Source: Sandaracinaceae bacterium
Lineage (GTDB): Bacteria; Myxococcota_A; Polyangia; Polyangiales; JADJQN01
Length of the DNA stretch: 64,000 nucleotides
NCBI GenBank assembly: GCA_016712745.1
Contig: JADJQN010000003.1
Span: 992,001 to 1,056,000 of the forward strand
Direction: 5' to 3'
In this document: in pieces, positions 16,617 to 24,344 of the stretch
Position numbering within the stretch: position 1 is the stretch's first letter
Layout of the letters: each line of letters opens with the position of its first letter
Notes under the pieces: model-generated
What the model was told of the DNA's origin: nothing
The model's input: only the letters and a program-made list of their open reading frames with translations
Databases searched by the model: none
Program-made: the position numbers and the translations under genes

Positions 16617-17222
16617 TTAATTCTCAACGCCTCCGTCGACCGGGTAGGTGCAAGCGCCACCATCCGCGACTGTGCTTATGGGGGCGACGCGCGTGCGAAA
16701 GCGAAAGTTTGTGAGTGTTGGGAAAGGATGCGTCACACCATCCCCGCCGCGTAGCTCGCACGGTTGTGTGAGCTCACCCTCGACATATTCTCCCAACGCA
16801 TGCGCAGCGCGAGTCACGCGAAGAGCGCAGTCTGCGTAGTTCGTATATGCACAACTTGTTCTAGCTCCAAGCTCACCGCATGCGTCGGACCTAGACGAGC
16901 CGTAGTAGAATCCAAATGGTTGAACGACGCTCTCACGCGCAAACCAATCGCCATCGGCACCGAACGACATGTACACGCCTTGGTTCTCATCCGTCGTCTG
17001 CACACCGGTGGCGGCGAGCGTGCAATGCGCACCGAAACCAAGGGTCACTTGGCCACTCGACAGACACACATCGAAAACACTGCCTCCCGGACCTTGGATC
17101 GTTGCAGACGCATACTCATTGCCGCACAGTCCAACGCCCGCATCCACGCTGCCGCCGTCCGCTTTGCACGCGCAGACACTGACGGTCAAAACGGCGACGT
17201 AGAATGAAATCGAATTCTTCAT
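16617..17222 (-). CDS. Putative lipoprotein of unknown function
   Basis: A 201-residue secreted protein. From ATG 17222 it begins MKNSISFYVAVLTVSVCAC, a short signal peptide with a plausible lipobox ending at the second cysteine. The mature part contains about nine cysteines (for example VCLSSGQ, HCTLAATG, SDACGELGARTSC, CALRV, CELRGGDG) that could form disulfides, and a VQPFGFYYG segment. No domain was recognised. An alternative start at 17234 would add four residues. It is one of a series of small lipoprotein genes in this part of the window. Confidence 0.55.
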   Translation of the reverse strand: MKNSISFYVAVLTVSVCACKADGGSVDAGVGLCGNEYASATIQGPGGSVFDVCLSSGQVTLGFGAHCTLAATGVQTTDENQGVYMSFGADGDWFARESVVQPFGFYYGSSRSDACGELGARTSCAYTNYADCALRVTRAAHALGEYVEGELTQPCELRGGDGVTHPFPTLTNFRFRTRVAPISTVADGGACTYPVDGGVEN

Positions 17223-17516
17223 CTCGCCTACCATTCTGGCATCGCTGTAGTCACATGGCCCGCCTTCGCGATGTACATGCGGTATGTACAACTTGACCCC
17301 GCCCTCGATCTGACGAGGACGGAATACCTGCCTGCCATAGGCGCGAAAATATGACCTCCAGCTCCGCGGCGCGTGCCAGCTGTATCGCTCGCTCCAGGTC
17401 CGAGTCCCGAAGCAGAGTCATCTGTCCAATGCGAGACCGGAAAACTCGCGATGCGATCGACACCGAGAGAGTGTGACCGAGTTCAACGCCGAAGGATAAA
17501 GACCGCATCCGCCTGC

Positions 17517-18500
17517 TCAAGTCTCGACGCTGCCTACGAGGAAGCCTACGAGTTTGCCGTCTGAGTCCTTGCCGACGATGACGTACGCGTAGAGGCCGCT
17601 GTTCTCTTGAAGGACGCCATCGTCACCCTCCATCGCAAGACCGACCTTGAAGAAGGTGAGGTTCGTGAGTTGCTCCGTGGCAAGTGTGCGGATCGTTTCC
17701 CAGGCCGCGAGGTCCGAGTCTTCGCTCGCGTTCTCCACTCGACGTTCAAGCCAGTCGTACGCAGCTCGCCCCGTGTAGGCTTCGAATCGCAGGTCCGCTA
17801 GCGGCACCGCCCCGTTATCCGAGCCCTCGGCGAAAAACCCTCGGAGCTGGTCGCCAATAGAACGCCTCAGAACATCGACAGTGATGTCGCCGTTGCTGCT
17901 CAGCTCGCCGGTAACGTATTGCGGAGTGTGATCGGACTCGCTGGCGTACGTCGCATCAGTCGCCACGGCGTTGAACGCGCTTTCGAAATCGCCGCTCGGA
18001 ATGCAGCCAGCTCCCGTACAACTCGCATCGAGCCGAAACTCTCCAACGTCCGACCGCGAATAGCCCTTCACGACGACGCGGTATGTGCCTTCGTCAAGAT
18101 CCTCGACGTTGAACGCGGACCAGCAACTCTGATCACTCACGTCATCGTTGCGCGCGATGTAGCGACCCCAGTTTCCCGTCGCACCTTGCCTGTACAGATA
18201 CATCACGGTGTCGATGTTGGCGCTACTGCGTGAGTGGCGTCGCAACGCAACGGAGAGTGTCGCCTCGCCCGAGAGCGTGAATGTGAACCCGATCGCTCGC
18301 GCGCGCGTGCTCAGGTTGGCCGCCTCGTTGGCATTGTACAAATCCACGCCATCACCGCGCACCCAGGCCAGAGGTCCGTGATCGGTGATGCTCCAGGCAT
18401 CGAGCTTGCCGTCCGCTGGCGAATCCGTTTCCTCTGCTTTGTTTGCAGGAGCTTCATCCGCGGTAGCGCACGCGCCACGAAAGCAGTCGCGACTAGCCAC
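17517..18500 (-). CDS. Secreted-type protein with PPC-like domain, signal peptide missing
   Basis: A 327-residue protein. From about residue 20 it looks like the mature part of a lipoprotein (CATADEAPANKAEETDSPAD), but the hydrophobic signal core before the cysteine is absent: the only in-frame start is GTG 18500, which gives MASRDCFRGAC. Residues 60-165 resemble a pre-peptidase C-terminal (PPC) beta-sandwich (ATLSVALRR, DTVMYLYRQG, YIARNDD, LDEGTYRVVVKGY, GEFRLDASC). The C-terminal half ends with LYAYVIVGKDSDGKLVGFLVG. It lies nine bases downstream of the histidine kinase gene, so they may be cotranscribed, or the true start was lost when that gene end was joined here. Confidence 0.6.
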   Translation of the reverse strand: MASRDCFRGACATADEAPANKAEETDSPADGKLDAWSITDHGPLAWVRGDGVDLYNANEAANLSTRARAIGFTFTLSGEATLSVALRRHSRSSANIDTVMYLYRQGATGNWGRYIARNDDVSDQSCWSAFNVEDLDEGTYRVVVKGYSRSDVGEFRLDASCTGAGCIPSGDFESAFNAVATDATYASESDHTPQYVTGELSSNGDITVDVLRRSIGDQLRGFFAEGSDNGAVPLADLRFEAYTGRAAYDWLERRVENASEDSDLAAWETIRTLATEQLTNLTFFKVGLAMEGDDGVLQENSGLYAYVIVGKDSDGKLVGFLVGSVET

Positions 18501-18508
18501 TTCCCTAT

Positions 18509-19636
18509 CTATGCATCGCGCCGCGGTGACGGGCGTCGCGGCAGGCGCACGGTGAACGTCGTGCCATCCTTTGCGGTCGAGGTTACGTCGATGCTTCCGC
18601 GATGTGCGGTGACCACTTCGCGCGCGATATAGAGACCGAGTCCGAGCCCTGTCGCGTTCCTGTCGGTGCTCTGGGACGAATGACGGACCATGGGTTCAAA
18701 CATCTTCTTCAGCGTTGCCGCCGGGATGGTCGCGCCGGTATTGCGCACGCGCAGCACGACTTCGTCCGGGTGGCCCTCGGCGCTGAATATTACCGGTCCA
18801 TCCTCGCCGCCGTATTGCAGTGCGTTGGCCACAAGATTGGAAATGACCTGATTGAGGCGATCGCTGTCCCATTCTCCTCGGAGGTCACCACGCAGCTCCA
18901 ATCGCAACGTTGAATCTGGATGGATCGCCCCGAGCTCAGCCACCACTTGTTCGCACACGGGCGCCGCGTCCATCGCCTTCGTGGTAATGGGAATGCCAGT
19001 ACCAAGGCGCGTGCGCGTGAAATCGAGCAGGTCGCTGACCATGCGATCCATCCGGTGTGCGCTATTGAGGATACGCGCGGCAACCCTCGCTTGTCGGTCG
19101 TCCAAACTTTCAGTGCGTGTAAGGAGTGACGCGCCCATGACGATCGCGCCGAGCGGAGTTCGAAGGTCGTGACCCAGCATCGCGAGAAATTGCTCACGCG
19201 TGCGATCCAGAATTTCCGAATAGCGCGTAGTCGACTCAGTGAGGCTCTCGTCAATCGCTTCGTTGAAGCGAGTGACGTCATTCTGTTTGTTGCCGGTCGA
19301 CTCCTCCCAAAGCCTGAGCACGCTTGCACGAAGGGCGCGGTACTCCGCCAGGAGCTGGTCGAGGTTGAAGCCCGTGTCGAGGCGCTGGGATGCGTGCTTA
19401 TGCCCCACGCTCGCGAGTGCTCCCGCTGAGGTCAAGCCCTGAGACTTGTCGGATTGCTCGATTTTGCTTTGCGGTGCTTCCATGTCCTTCACGACAGCGG
19501 TAAGCAGTTCCTCCGCGTGATCACGGAGATCCTTCTCGCTCATGCCCTTGGCCCAGGGGACCAAAGTTGCGGCGAACTCGATCCACTCCCCGATAATCTT
19601 CTCGTGATTGGCGTCGATGAATTTGGTGAGGCGCAT
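18509..19636 (-). CDS. Histidine kinase with RsbRD-type N-terminal domain (orphan)
   Basis: A 375-residue soluble kinase. Residues 1-135 look like an RsbRD_N sensory helical bundle (HEKIIGEWIEFA ... ELLTAVVKDME ... NLDQLLAEYRALRASVLRLW). The phospho-acceptor H156 lies in LAMLGHDLRTPLGAI. The HATPase_c domain shows NLVANALQYG (N box), VRNTGATI (G1, with N in place of the usual D) and GLGLGLYIAREV (G2). No receiver gene is adjacent. RsbRD-type N-termini are found on proteins of stress-response signalling, so a stress sensor role is possible. The changed G1 residue could weaken ATP binding. Confidence 0.85.
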   Translation of the reverse strand: MRLTKFIDANHEKIIGEWIEFAATLVPWAKGMSEKDLRDHAEELLTAVVKDMEAPQSKIEQSDKSQGLTSAGALASVGHKHASQRLDTGFNLDQLLAEYRALRASVLRLWEESTGNKQNDVTRFNEAIDESLTESTTRYSEILDRTREQFLAMLGHDLRTPLGAIVMGASLLTRTESLDDRQARVAARILNSAHRMDRMVSDLLDFTRTRLGTGIPITTKAMDAAPVCEQVVAELGAIHPDSTLRLELRGDLRGEWDSDRLNQVISNLVANALQYGGEDGPVIFSAEGHPDEVVLRVRNTGATIPAATLKKMFEPMVRHSSQSTDRNATGLGLGLYIAREVVTAHRGSIDVTSTAKDGTTFTVRLPRRPSPRRDA

Positions 19637-19660
19637 AGTTTCCGTTTCGCAGAAACCATG

Positions 19661-19727
19661 GGGGCGTTAGGTCGAATAGTGAAGTGGCGGACGCGAGCGC
19701 TATTTCACTATTTCACCGATCGTCCCC
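19661..19727. repeat. Palindromic repeat B, degenerate copy
   Basis: The right half (19699-19727) is almost identical to the right arm of the palindrome at 23669-23734: GCGCTATTTC, then ACTATTTCAC, CGATCGTCCCC. The left half is a decayed complement (GGGGGCGTTAGG, TCGAATAGTGAAG). The arm contains two tandem copies of GTGAAATA when read on the minus strand. It lies between the divergent histidine kinase and APC permease genes. Confidence 0.7.
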
Positions 19728-19767
19728 AATTCAACCGTTGTGTGCGTGCGCGTGATAGGACGGGGAC

Positions 19768-21066
19768 GTGGCAGAGGCGAAGACACTGGAACGCGCGTTG
19801 GGGCTGCCAACTCTGACGTTCTACGGAGTTGGGATTATTCTCGGGGCCGGGATCTATTCCGTCATCGGAGTTGCAGCTGGGCCGGCTCAGAACGCGCTCT
19901 GGTTGAGCTTTCTGATAAGTGCCGTCGTCGCCTTCTTGACGGCGCTCTCCTACGCGGAGCTCGCAACCGCGTATCCACAGGCGTCTGCCGAGTTTGCGTA
20001 TGTACGACGCGCGTTTCCGCAGTGGCCGGGTGCGGCTCTCGTGATTGGCCTTGTGGTGGCACTCTCAGGTGCGGCCACTGCGGCCACGGTCGCCATCGCA
20101 TTTGGAGGATATCTTCGCGAGCTTCTCGACATCCACCCGATGCTGAGTGCAGCTGGGCTCATTGTCCTAGCAACCGTCGTGAATCTTGTCGGCGTGAAAG
20201 AGGCGGCGTGGGTCAACGTAGCGTTTACGCTGATCGAAGTCGGAGGCCTTGTAGGCTTTACAATTCTCGGTGCGAGCTCAGAGCGTTTTGGAGAAGCGAT
20301 TCTGCATGCGCCACCCGCCGGCGTTGTCGCTGGTGCTGCGCTCGTCTTCTTTTCATTTCTCGGATTCGAGAACATCGCGAACCTGGCGGAGGAGGCTAAG
20401 AACCCCAAACGCGATCTTCCCCGCGCCATCTTTCTCAGTCTCATCATCGCGAGCGTGCTGTATGTGCTCGTGGCGCTTGCTGCGCTTGCGTTGCTGTCAC
20501 CGACCGAGCTCAGCCAGTCTGAAGCTCCTCTTTCAGCAGCTGTCCGCGGCAAAGCGAAATGGATGGCGGGAGCACTTGGCGGTGTCGCGCTATTCGCAAC
20601 AGCCAACACCGCGCTTGTGTCCATCCTCGGAGCAAGTCGGGTGCTATTCGGCATCGCTCGTGAACGAGAGTTGCCTGAATCCATCGCCGCCATCTCTCGT
20701 CGAAAGACGCCCTGGCTCGCTATCCTAACGGTAGCCGGTGTGAGTGCTCTTCTTCTTCCGTTTGGAAGCGTGGGTGTTGTCGCGAGCGTGTCGTCGTTTG
20801 CTTCGCTCTCGGCATTTACTGCGGTGAACGTGGCGCTCATCGTGCTTCGGTTTCGAGAGCCCACGCGCGAGCGGCCGTTTCGTATTCCGGGTTCTATCGG
20901 GCGCTTTGTCGTGCTGCCGGCAATCGCTGCGGCGGCAACAGTTGGCGTCGCAACCCAGCTACCGCCCACGGCGCTCATCACCGGCGCGATCACAACCCTA
21001 GCCTTTGGCGTCTATGCCTTCGCGCACCACAAGATCCGCGCGGCAAAGAGCGTCGGCAATCGGTAA
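19768..21066 (+). CDS. APC-superfamily amino acid permease
   Basis: A 432-residue inner-membrane transporter with about 12 hydrophobic segments. Family marks are the first helix GVGIILGAGIYSVIG (unwound substrate-binding segment GAGI), LSYAELATAYPQASAEFAYV near residue 65, and FFSFLGFENIANLAEEAKNPKRDLPRAI near residue 195, all typical of the APC family of amino acid/polyamine transporters. The GTG start at 19768 follows GGACGGGGAC. It likely moves an amino acid by proton symport or exchange; the substrate cannot be read from the sequence. Repeat B lies directly upstream. Confidence 0.92.
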   Translation: MAEAKTLERALGLPTLTFYGVGIILGAGIYSVIGVAAGPAQNALWLSFLISAVVAFLTALSYAELATAYPQASAEFAYVRRAFPQWPGAALVIGLVVALSGAATAATVAIAFGGYLRELLDIHPMLSAAGLIVLATVVNLVGVKEAAWVNVAFTLIEVGGLVGFTILGASSERFGEAILHAPPAGVVAGAALVFFSFLGFENIANLAEEAKNPKRDLPRAIFLSLIIASVLYVLVALAALALLSPTELSQSEAPLSAAVRGKAKWMAGALGGVALFATANTALVSILGASRVLFGIARERELPESIAAISRRKTPWLAILTVAGVSALLLPFGSVGVVASVSSFASLSAFTAVNVALIVLRFREPTRERPFRIPGSIGRFVVLPAIAAAATVGVATQLPPTALITGAITTLAFGVYAFAHHKIRAAKSVGNR

Positions 21067-21092
21067 AATGCGGAAGGCGCGCGTCCTTAGGC

Positions 21093-21848
21093 TCAAGATT
21101 CTGCGCCGATGATCGGCTCAGACTCGCAGTAGCGACGTGAGCTTGACGTATCCGTTCGAATCCCGCAGTGAAATCCGCTGGGGCATTCGCAATCCGCGCG
21201 ACACTTGATCTCGCACGAGTACGTGGTCGCAGAAGGAGTCGCGTACGCTGCGCATTCGTAGCCTGTGCCGCACGAGTCTGCTCCGGGGTCGCAGGTGATG
21301 CCAACGTTGCCGCTACCGGGCGATGCTGCGCACGCGCTCTCGGCGAGGCGGCAGTAATGATGCGTGCCGGCCTTGTCGGCGATCGTTGCGCACGCGTACT
21401 CATCGGGACATTCGCAATCGTTGGCGCACGGAATCTCGCACGCGGGAGGTCCGGCCACGATGCCCGAGATGCCAAAGCACTCATAGTCCGACGGACATGT
21501 CTCTTCGCCAAAGCCGCAGCCGACACCCGAGTACAGGCCTTCGTCGCTGACTGACTCTTCGCACGCGCCGCCGTCTACGCCGGGCCCGGAGTCGGTGCCG
21601 CTATCAACCATCGGGCCTGCATCTACGCCGGGGCCTGCATCTACACCGCTATCGGTGAGTGGCCCTGCGTCGATACCACCACTGTCGACAGGCAGGCCGA
21701 GATCGAACGGTGTGCCAAAATCGGATCCGGCGTCCGTGCCCCAGCCGTTGGTGTCGAAGCCCATATCGATACTCGTCATCTCGACGGGATCGTTGCTGCA
21801 AGCGACAAGGAAGAATCCAACAATCAAAGAGAAAGAAAAGGTGCGCAT
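21093..21848 (-). CDS. Lipoprotein with duplicated cysteine-rich module
   Basis: A 251-residue predicted surface lipoprotein. The signal peptide ends in FFLVAC. A linker of about 75 residues rich in Asp, Gly, Ser and Pro (repeated DAGPGVDAGP-like units) follows. The C-terminal part is an internal duplication of about 60 residues: each half has a C-x-G-x4-C start, a [DG]YEC segment, an EI.C....CECP core (CECPDEYACA and CECPSGFHCG) and a final HHYCR or RRYCE. The regular cysteines suggest a disulfide-bonded extracellular knot. ATG 21848 is preferred to GTG 21854. Function is unknown. Confidence 0.75.
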   Translation of the reverse strand: MRTFSFSLIVGFFLVACSNDPVEMTSIDMGFDTNGWGTDAGSDFGTPFDLGLPVDSGGIDAGPLTDSGVDAGPGVDAGPMVDSGTDSGPGVDGGACEESVSDEGLYSGVGCGFGEETCPSDYECFGISGIVAGPPACEIPCANDCECPDEYACATIADKAGTHHYCRLAESACAASPGSGNVGITCDPGADSCGTGYECAAYATPSATTYSCEIKCRADCECPSGFHCGIRTDTSSSRRYCESEPIIGAES

Positions 21849-21902
21849 GTTCACAGAGTGACAGGTATGGCGCGCGCTGCAACGACTGTGAGATTCACCG
21901 CG

Positions 21903-22499
21903 CTAACGGCCTTTACGCCAGTGCGTGAGCTCATAGATGCCCAGCGTAATGAGAGCGCCCAAGGCGAGACTTTCGACAGCGAGCACAACGCTGCCTACGT
22001 GGTTCCAGGGAGCGTCGCATTCGAATGCGCAATATCCGGGCGCGATCACAAGCGCGCTTAGAGCTAAGACCCCGCCCACTTGCAGCGCGGTCGTGCCAAT
22101 TCGCTCAAAGGTCGCACTCATGTCGACCGCCTCGCTCGAAAACACGCGTTCAACGTTTAGCGGGCACTGAGCTTGCTCGCTTGGAGGAATCAAACGCAGA
22201 CGGTTTTCATCTTCTGCACGAGGCGTCGTGCAGTACGCGATGAGATCGCCGACGCGCGCGGTGTCGTGCCGCTGCTGGTCCTGCAGGTAGAAGCTGACTT
22301 CGTCGTCGACGGACACTTGGTGCGCGCCCTCACCGTCCGCGCAAGCCACCGTAGCTTCGCCGTTGCGTGCAAGCTCATCGGCTGCGTGCATCAAATCTCG
22401 CCCGCGCCATGCGTGCCCTGCGTGAACGCATCCCCCGCTCGCGCAGGCCAAGCTCGCAACAGCGATTGTCCACCAACTTAAGCGACGCCTTATACGCAT
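21903..22499 (-). CDS. Putative lipoprotein with two C-terminal membrane segments
   Basis: A 198-residue protein. From ATG 22499 an Arg-rich start and hydrophobic core end in CASGGC, a good lipobox. A hydrophilic domain follows that appears to be a beta-rich module (EVSFYLQDQQRHDTARVGDLIAYC). Near the C-terminus are two hydrophobic stretches (TALQVGGVLALSALVIAPGY and VVLAVESLALGALITLGIY). The combination of a lipid anchor and C-terminal helices is odd; it may span the inner membrane. No family recognised. Confidence 0.55.
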   Translation of the reverse strand: MRIRRRLSWWTIAVASLACASGGCVHAGHAWRGRDLMHAADELARNGEATVACADGEGAHQVSVDDEVSFYLQDQQRHDTARVGDLIAYCTTPRAEDENRLRLIPPSEQAQCPLNVERVFSSEAVDMSATFERIGTTALQVGGVLALSALVIAPGYCAFECDAPWNHVGSVVLAVESLALGALITLGIYELTHWRKGR

Positions 22500-22690
22500 T
22501 GGGTTGTGCAAGCTTATCCCCTGCTTTGCTTCGCACGGTCGGCGGCCGCACACCGCTTAAACGCACGCTTGAGCCGAGGATTAATTCGAGAGCGCCACTG
22601 TGGCGCATCCGCAACGAAGCGACATCGCGTACGCGACCACGAACGAGCATTAAGAGGACTGAATTGCCAACTCGCCAACACACTACCTGG

Positions 22691-23404
22691 ATGAAACCAC
22701 TTGCATACGTGTGTGCGGCGCTCGTTTTCGCCAGCGGCACGGCTACCGCCGGCGCTCGTAACAGCGGCGGGTCATCGGATTACTTCGCGGGCATTCCTCG
22801 TCCGGTGCGAGCCGCAGACTTCGGCAGCTTTCCGCTCGACGAAATTTCACGTGACGTAGATCCGCGTTACGTGCGTTGCCCTGATCTCGAGCTCGTTACG
22901 TATCGCGGCGCGCATATTCCTTTCAACCGACCCACGCGCATTTACGTGCCCTTTCAAGCTCACCTCGAAGAATTTGAGGAGCTCGTGCGCAGCGTCGCCA
23001 TTGAAGTGTATGGACGCGCCCCCACGCGTCTCGTTCATGGCGGCACCTACCACTGCCGCGAAGTACGTCATGTCCCGGGCTTGCTGAGTGAGCACGGATT
23101 TGGCGACGCCATTGATGTGCACGGTTTCGACTTCGGCGCAGCGGCGCGCAACGAGCCCTTGCCTGCGGGGCTTCCACTAAGACTTCGACACCGCTTTGAG
23201 GTGCGGGTGCTCGCGCATTGGGACGCGCACGGGGCCGTGGGCGATGTTCATGCTCACTTCTTCGCGCGCCTCCGCGCTGAACTTGAAGCGCGCCCGCGCC
23301 TATTCCGCGGAATGCTCGGTCCCGGCTACCCCGGTCATGAGAATCATTTGCACCTCGACATGGCACCCTGGGCTCTCTTCTGGATGCGCAACACAGGCCG
23401 ATGA
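22691..23404 (+). CDS. Extensin-like C-terminal domain protein, exported
   Basis: A 237-residue exported protein with a classical signal peptide (YVCAALVFASGTATAGA). The rest matches the extensin-like C-terminal domain, a D-Ala-D-Ala peptidase M15-related fold. The conserved block runs from TYHCREVR through LSEHGFGDAIDVHGFDF to PGYPGHENHLHLDMAP, and the His and Asp residues of these motifs would bind zinc. It probably acts on peptidoglycan in the periplasm. ATG 22691 is chosen because it opens the signal peptide; the frame is open farther upstream without sense. The gene is followed by repeat B. Confidence 0.85.
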   Translation: MKPLAYVCAALVFASGTATAGARNSGGSSDYFAGIPRPVRAADFGSFPLDEISRDVDPRYVRCPDLELVTYRGAHIPFNRPTRIYVPFQAHLEEFEELVRSVAIEVYGRAPTRLVHGGTYHCREVRHVPGLLSEHGFGDAIDVHGFDFGAAARNEPLPAGLPLRLRHRFEVRVLAHWDAHGAVGDVHAHFFARLRAELEARPRLFRGMLGPGYPGHENHLHLDMAPWALFWMRNTGR

Positions 23405-23482
23405 AGAGGCGCATGGAAGAGGCGCGAACGTTCGGCGTCCCCTTCGGCTCGTGCTCGTACTTCTGCGTCAGTGGCTGAGTGC

Positions 23483-23665
23483 TCAGGCCGATTGCGCCAT
23501 CTCGGTGAGCGCACGCTGCATGCGTCTCACGACGTGATCCCGCACCTCCTGCGGAGCGGCATCCGGGGCGACCAGGATCGGCGAAAGCACTCTCAGCTGA
23601 ATGGAGAAGGGCAGCGGTAGATAGGGAAGCCACGGGCTGAAGCAGGGGGACGAGGCCGGGGACGG
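23483..23665 (-). pseudogene. C-terminal remnant of a glycerophosphate acyltransferase-like gene
   Basis: Read on the minus strand, this short frame ends in a stop at 23483 and encodes a segment with PWLPYLPLPFSIQLRV, then LSPILVAPDAAPQEV and a helical tail RDHVVRRMQRALTEM. That resembles the last 50 residues of PlsC-type 1-acylglycerol-3-phosphate acyltransferases. The upstream catalytic part (HxxxxD) is absent; repeat B begins at 23669, exactly where the rest of the gene should continue. It looks like a gene end left after a deletion or rearrangement at the repeat. Confidence 0.45.
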
Positions 23666-23668
23666 CAG

Positions 23669-23734
23669 GGGGACGATCGGTGAAATAGTGAAATAGCGCT
23701 CGCGCGCTATTTCACTATTTCACCGATCGTCCCC
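23669..23734. repeat. Palindromic repeat B, near-perfect copy
   Basis: A 66-bp palindrome with 33-bp arms that match at 31 positions. Each arm reads GGGGACGATCG, then two tandem GTGAAATA octamers, then GCGC. A degenerate copy lies at 19661-19727. The right end runs into two tandem copies of CGTCCCCGTTTTTT (23728-23755), so on the plus strand the hairpin is followed by a T-run and may also end transcription of the extensin-like gene. The GGGGACG/CGTCCCC ends are reminiscent of REP elements moved by REP-associated tyrosine transposases (inference). Confidence 0.85.
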
Positions 23735-23756
23735 GTTTTTTCGTCCCCGTTTTTTC

Positions 23757-24305
23757 TTAGCGCTCGACGAGCGACTTGAGTGCCGTTAGGCGGCGTTCGA
23801 GTCCGTCGCCGATTACGTTGTCTGGATTCACAAAGACCTTTAGAAGTCGCAGCGCGAAGCGCGTTGGACCCGAGACCGTCCACGATAGGCGGGTTCCTGT
23901 TGGCGTGGGCGCAAGGAGCCATTCTGTGCGTGTGACTGCTGGTCGAGGCCGAATCACCTCGACGCGCGCCGCCATGAACTCATTCGCGCGGTACTCGACA
24001 ATGCTTAGTCGCCCCGCATCGCCCTCGCGCGAGTCCTGCCACTCAACCGATGCACCGAGTCCGGAGGCTGGTGAACTCACCGTGTAGATCGTGCTCACTC
24101 GCTGAGCCTCATCCGTCGCCCATTCGCGGTGACGGTTTAGGTCACTTAGAACGACGAAGACTTCCTCTGGCGTCGCGCGGATGTGCACATGACGCTCGAT
24201 GCGAAACGCGCGCGCCCCCGATTCAGCCTTTGCGAGTACGAAACCCGCGGCGATCAACAAAAGCGCGAGGAGCGCGGCGCATCCAATAGTGATTTTCTTC
24301 AGCAT
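23757..24305 (-). CDS. SRPBCC (polyketide cyclase/START-like) membrane-anchored protein
   Basis: A 182-residue protein with an N-terminal membrane anchor (IGCAALLALLLIAAGFVLA) followed by an SRPBCC-type domain: IERHVHIRATPEEVFVVLSDLNRHREWA is the typical opening strand and helix, then GLGASVEWQD, and a closing helix ALRLLKVFVNPDNVIGDGLERRL. Such proteins bind lipids or other hydrophobic molecules. ATG 24305 or 24320 could be the start; neither has a clear ribosome site. The next gene downstream on this strand is the acyltransferase remnant. Confidence 0.8.
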   Translation of the reverse strand: MLKKITIGCAALLALLLIAAGFVLAKAESGARAFRIERHVHIRATPEEVFVVLSDLNRHREWATDEAQRVSTIYTVSSPASGLGASVEWQDSREGDAGRLSIVEYRANEFMAARVEVIRPRPAVTRTEWLLAPTPTGTRLSWTVSGPTRFALRLLKVFVNPDNVIGDGLERRLTALKSLVER

Positions 24306-24344
24306 GAACGATGAGTGCATGGCACGCGCGGCTCGCGTGCGTTC

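Noticed and set aside
17251..17520. Minus-strand frame of 89 codons starting with TTG.
   Set aside because: Weak start, no recognisable motif, Arg/Ser-biased composition; not distinguishable from chance.
22923..23633. Minus-strand frame of 236 codons overlapping the extensin-like gene.
   Set aside because: Antisense composition over most of its length; only the short segment at 23483-23665, in another frame, looks like real protein.
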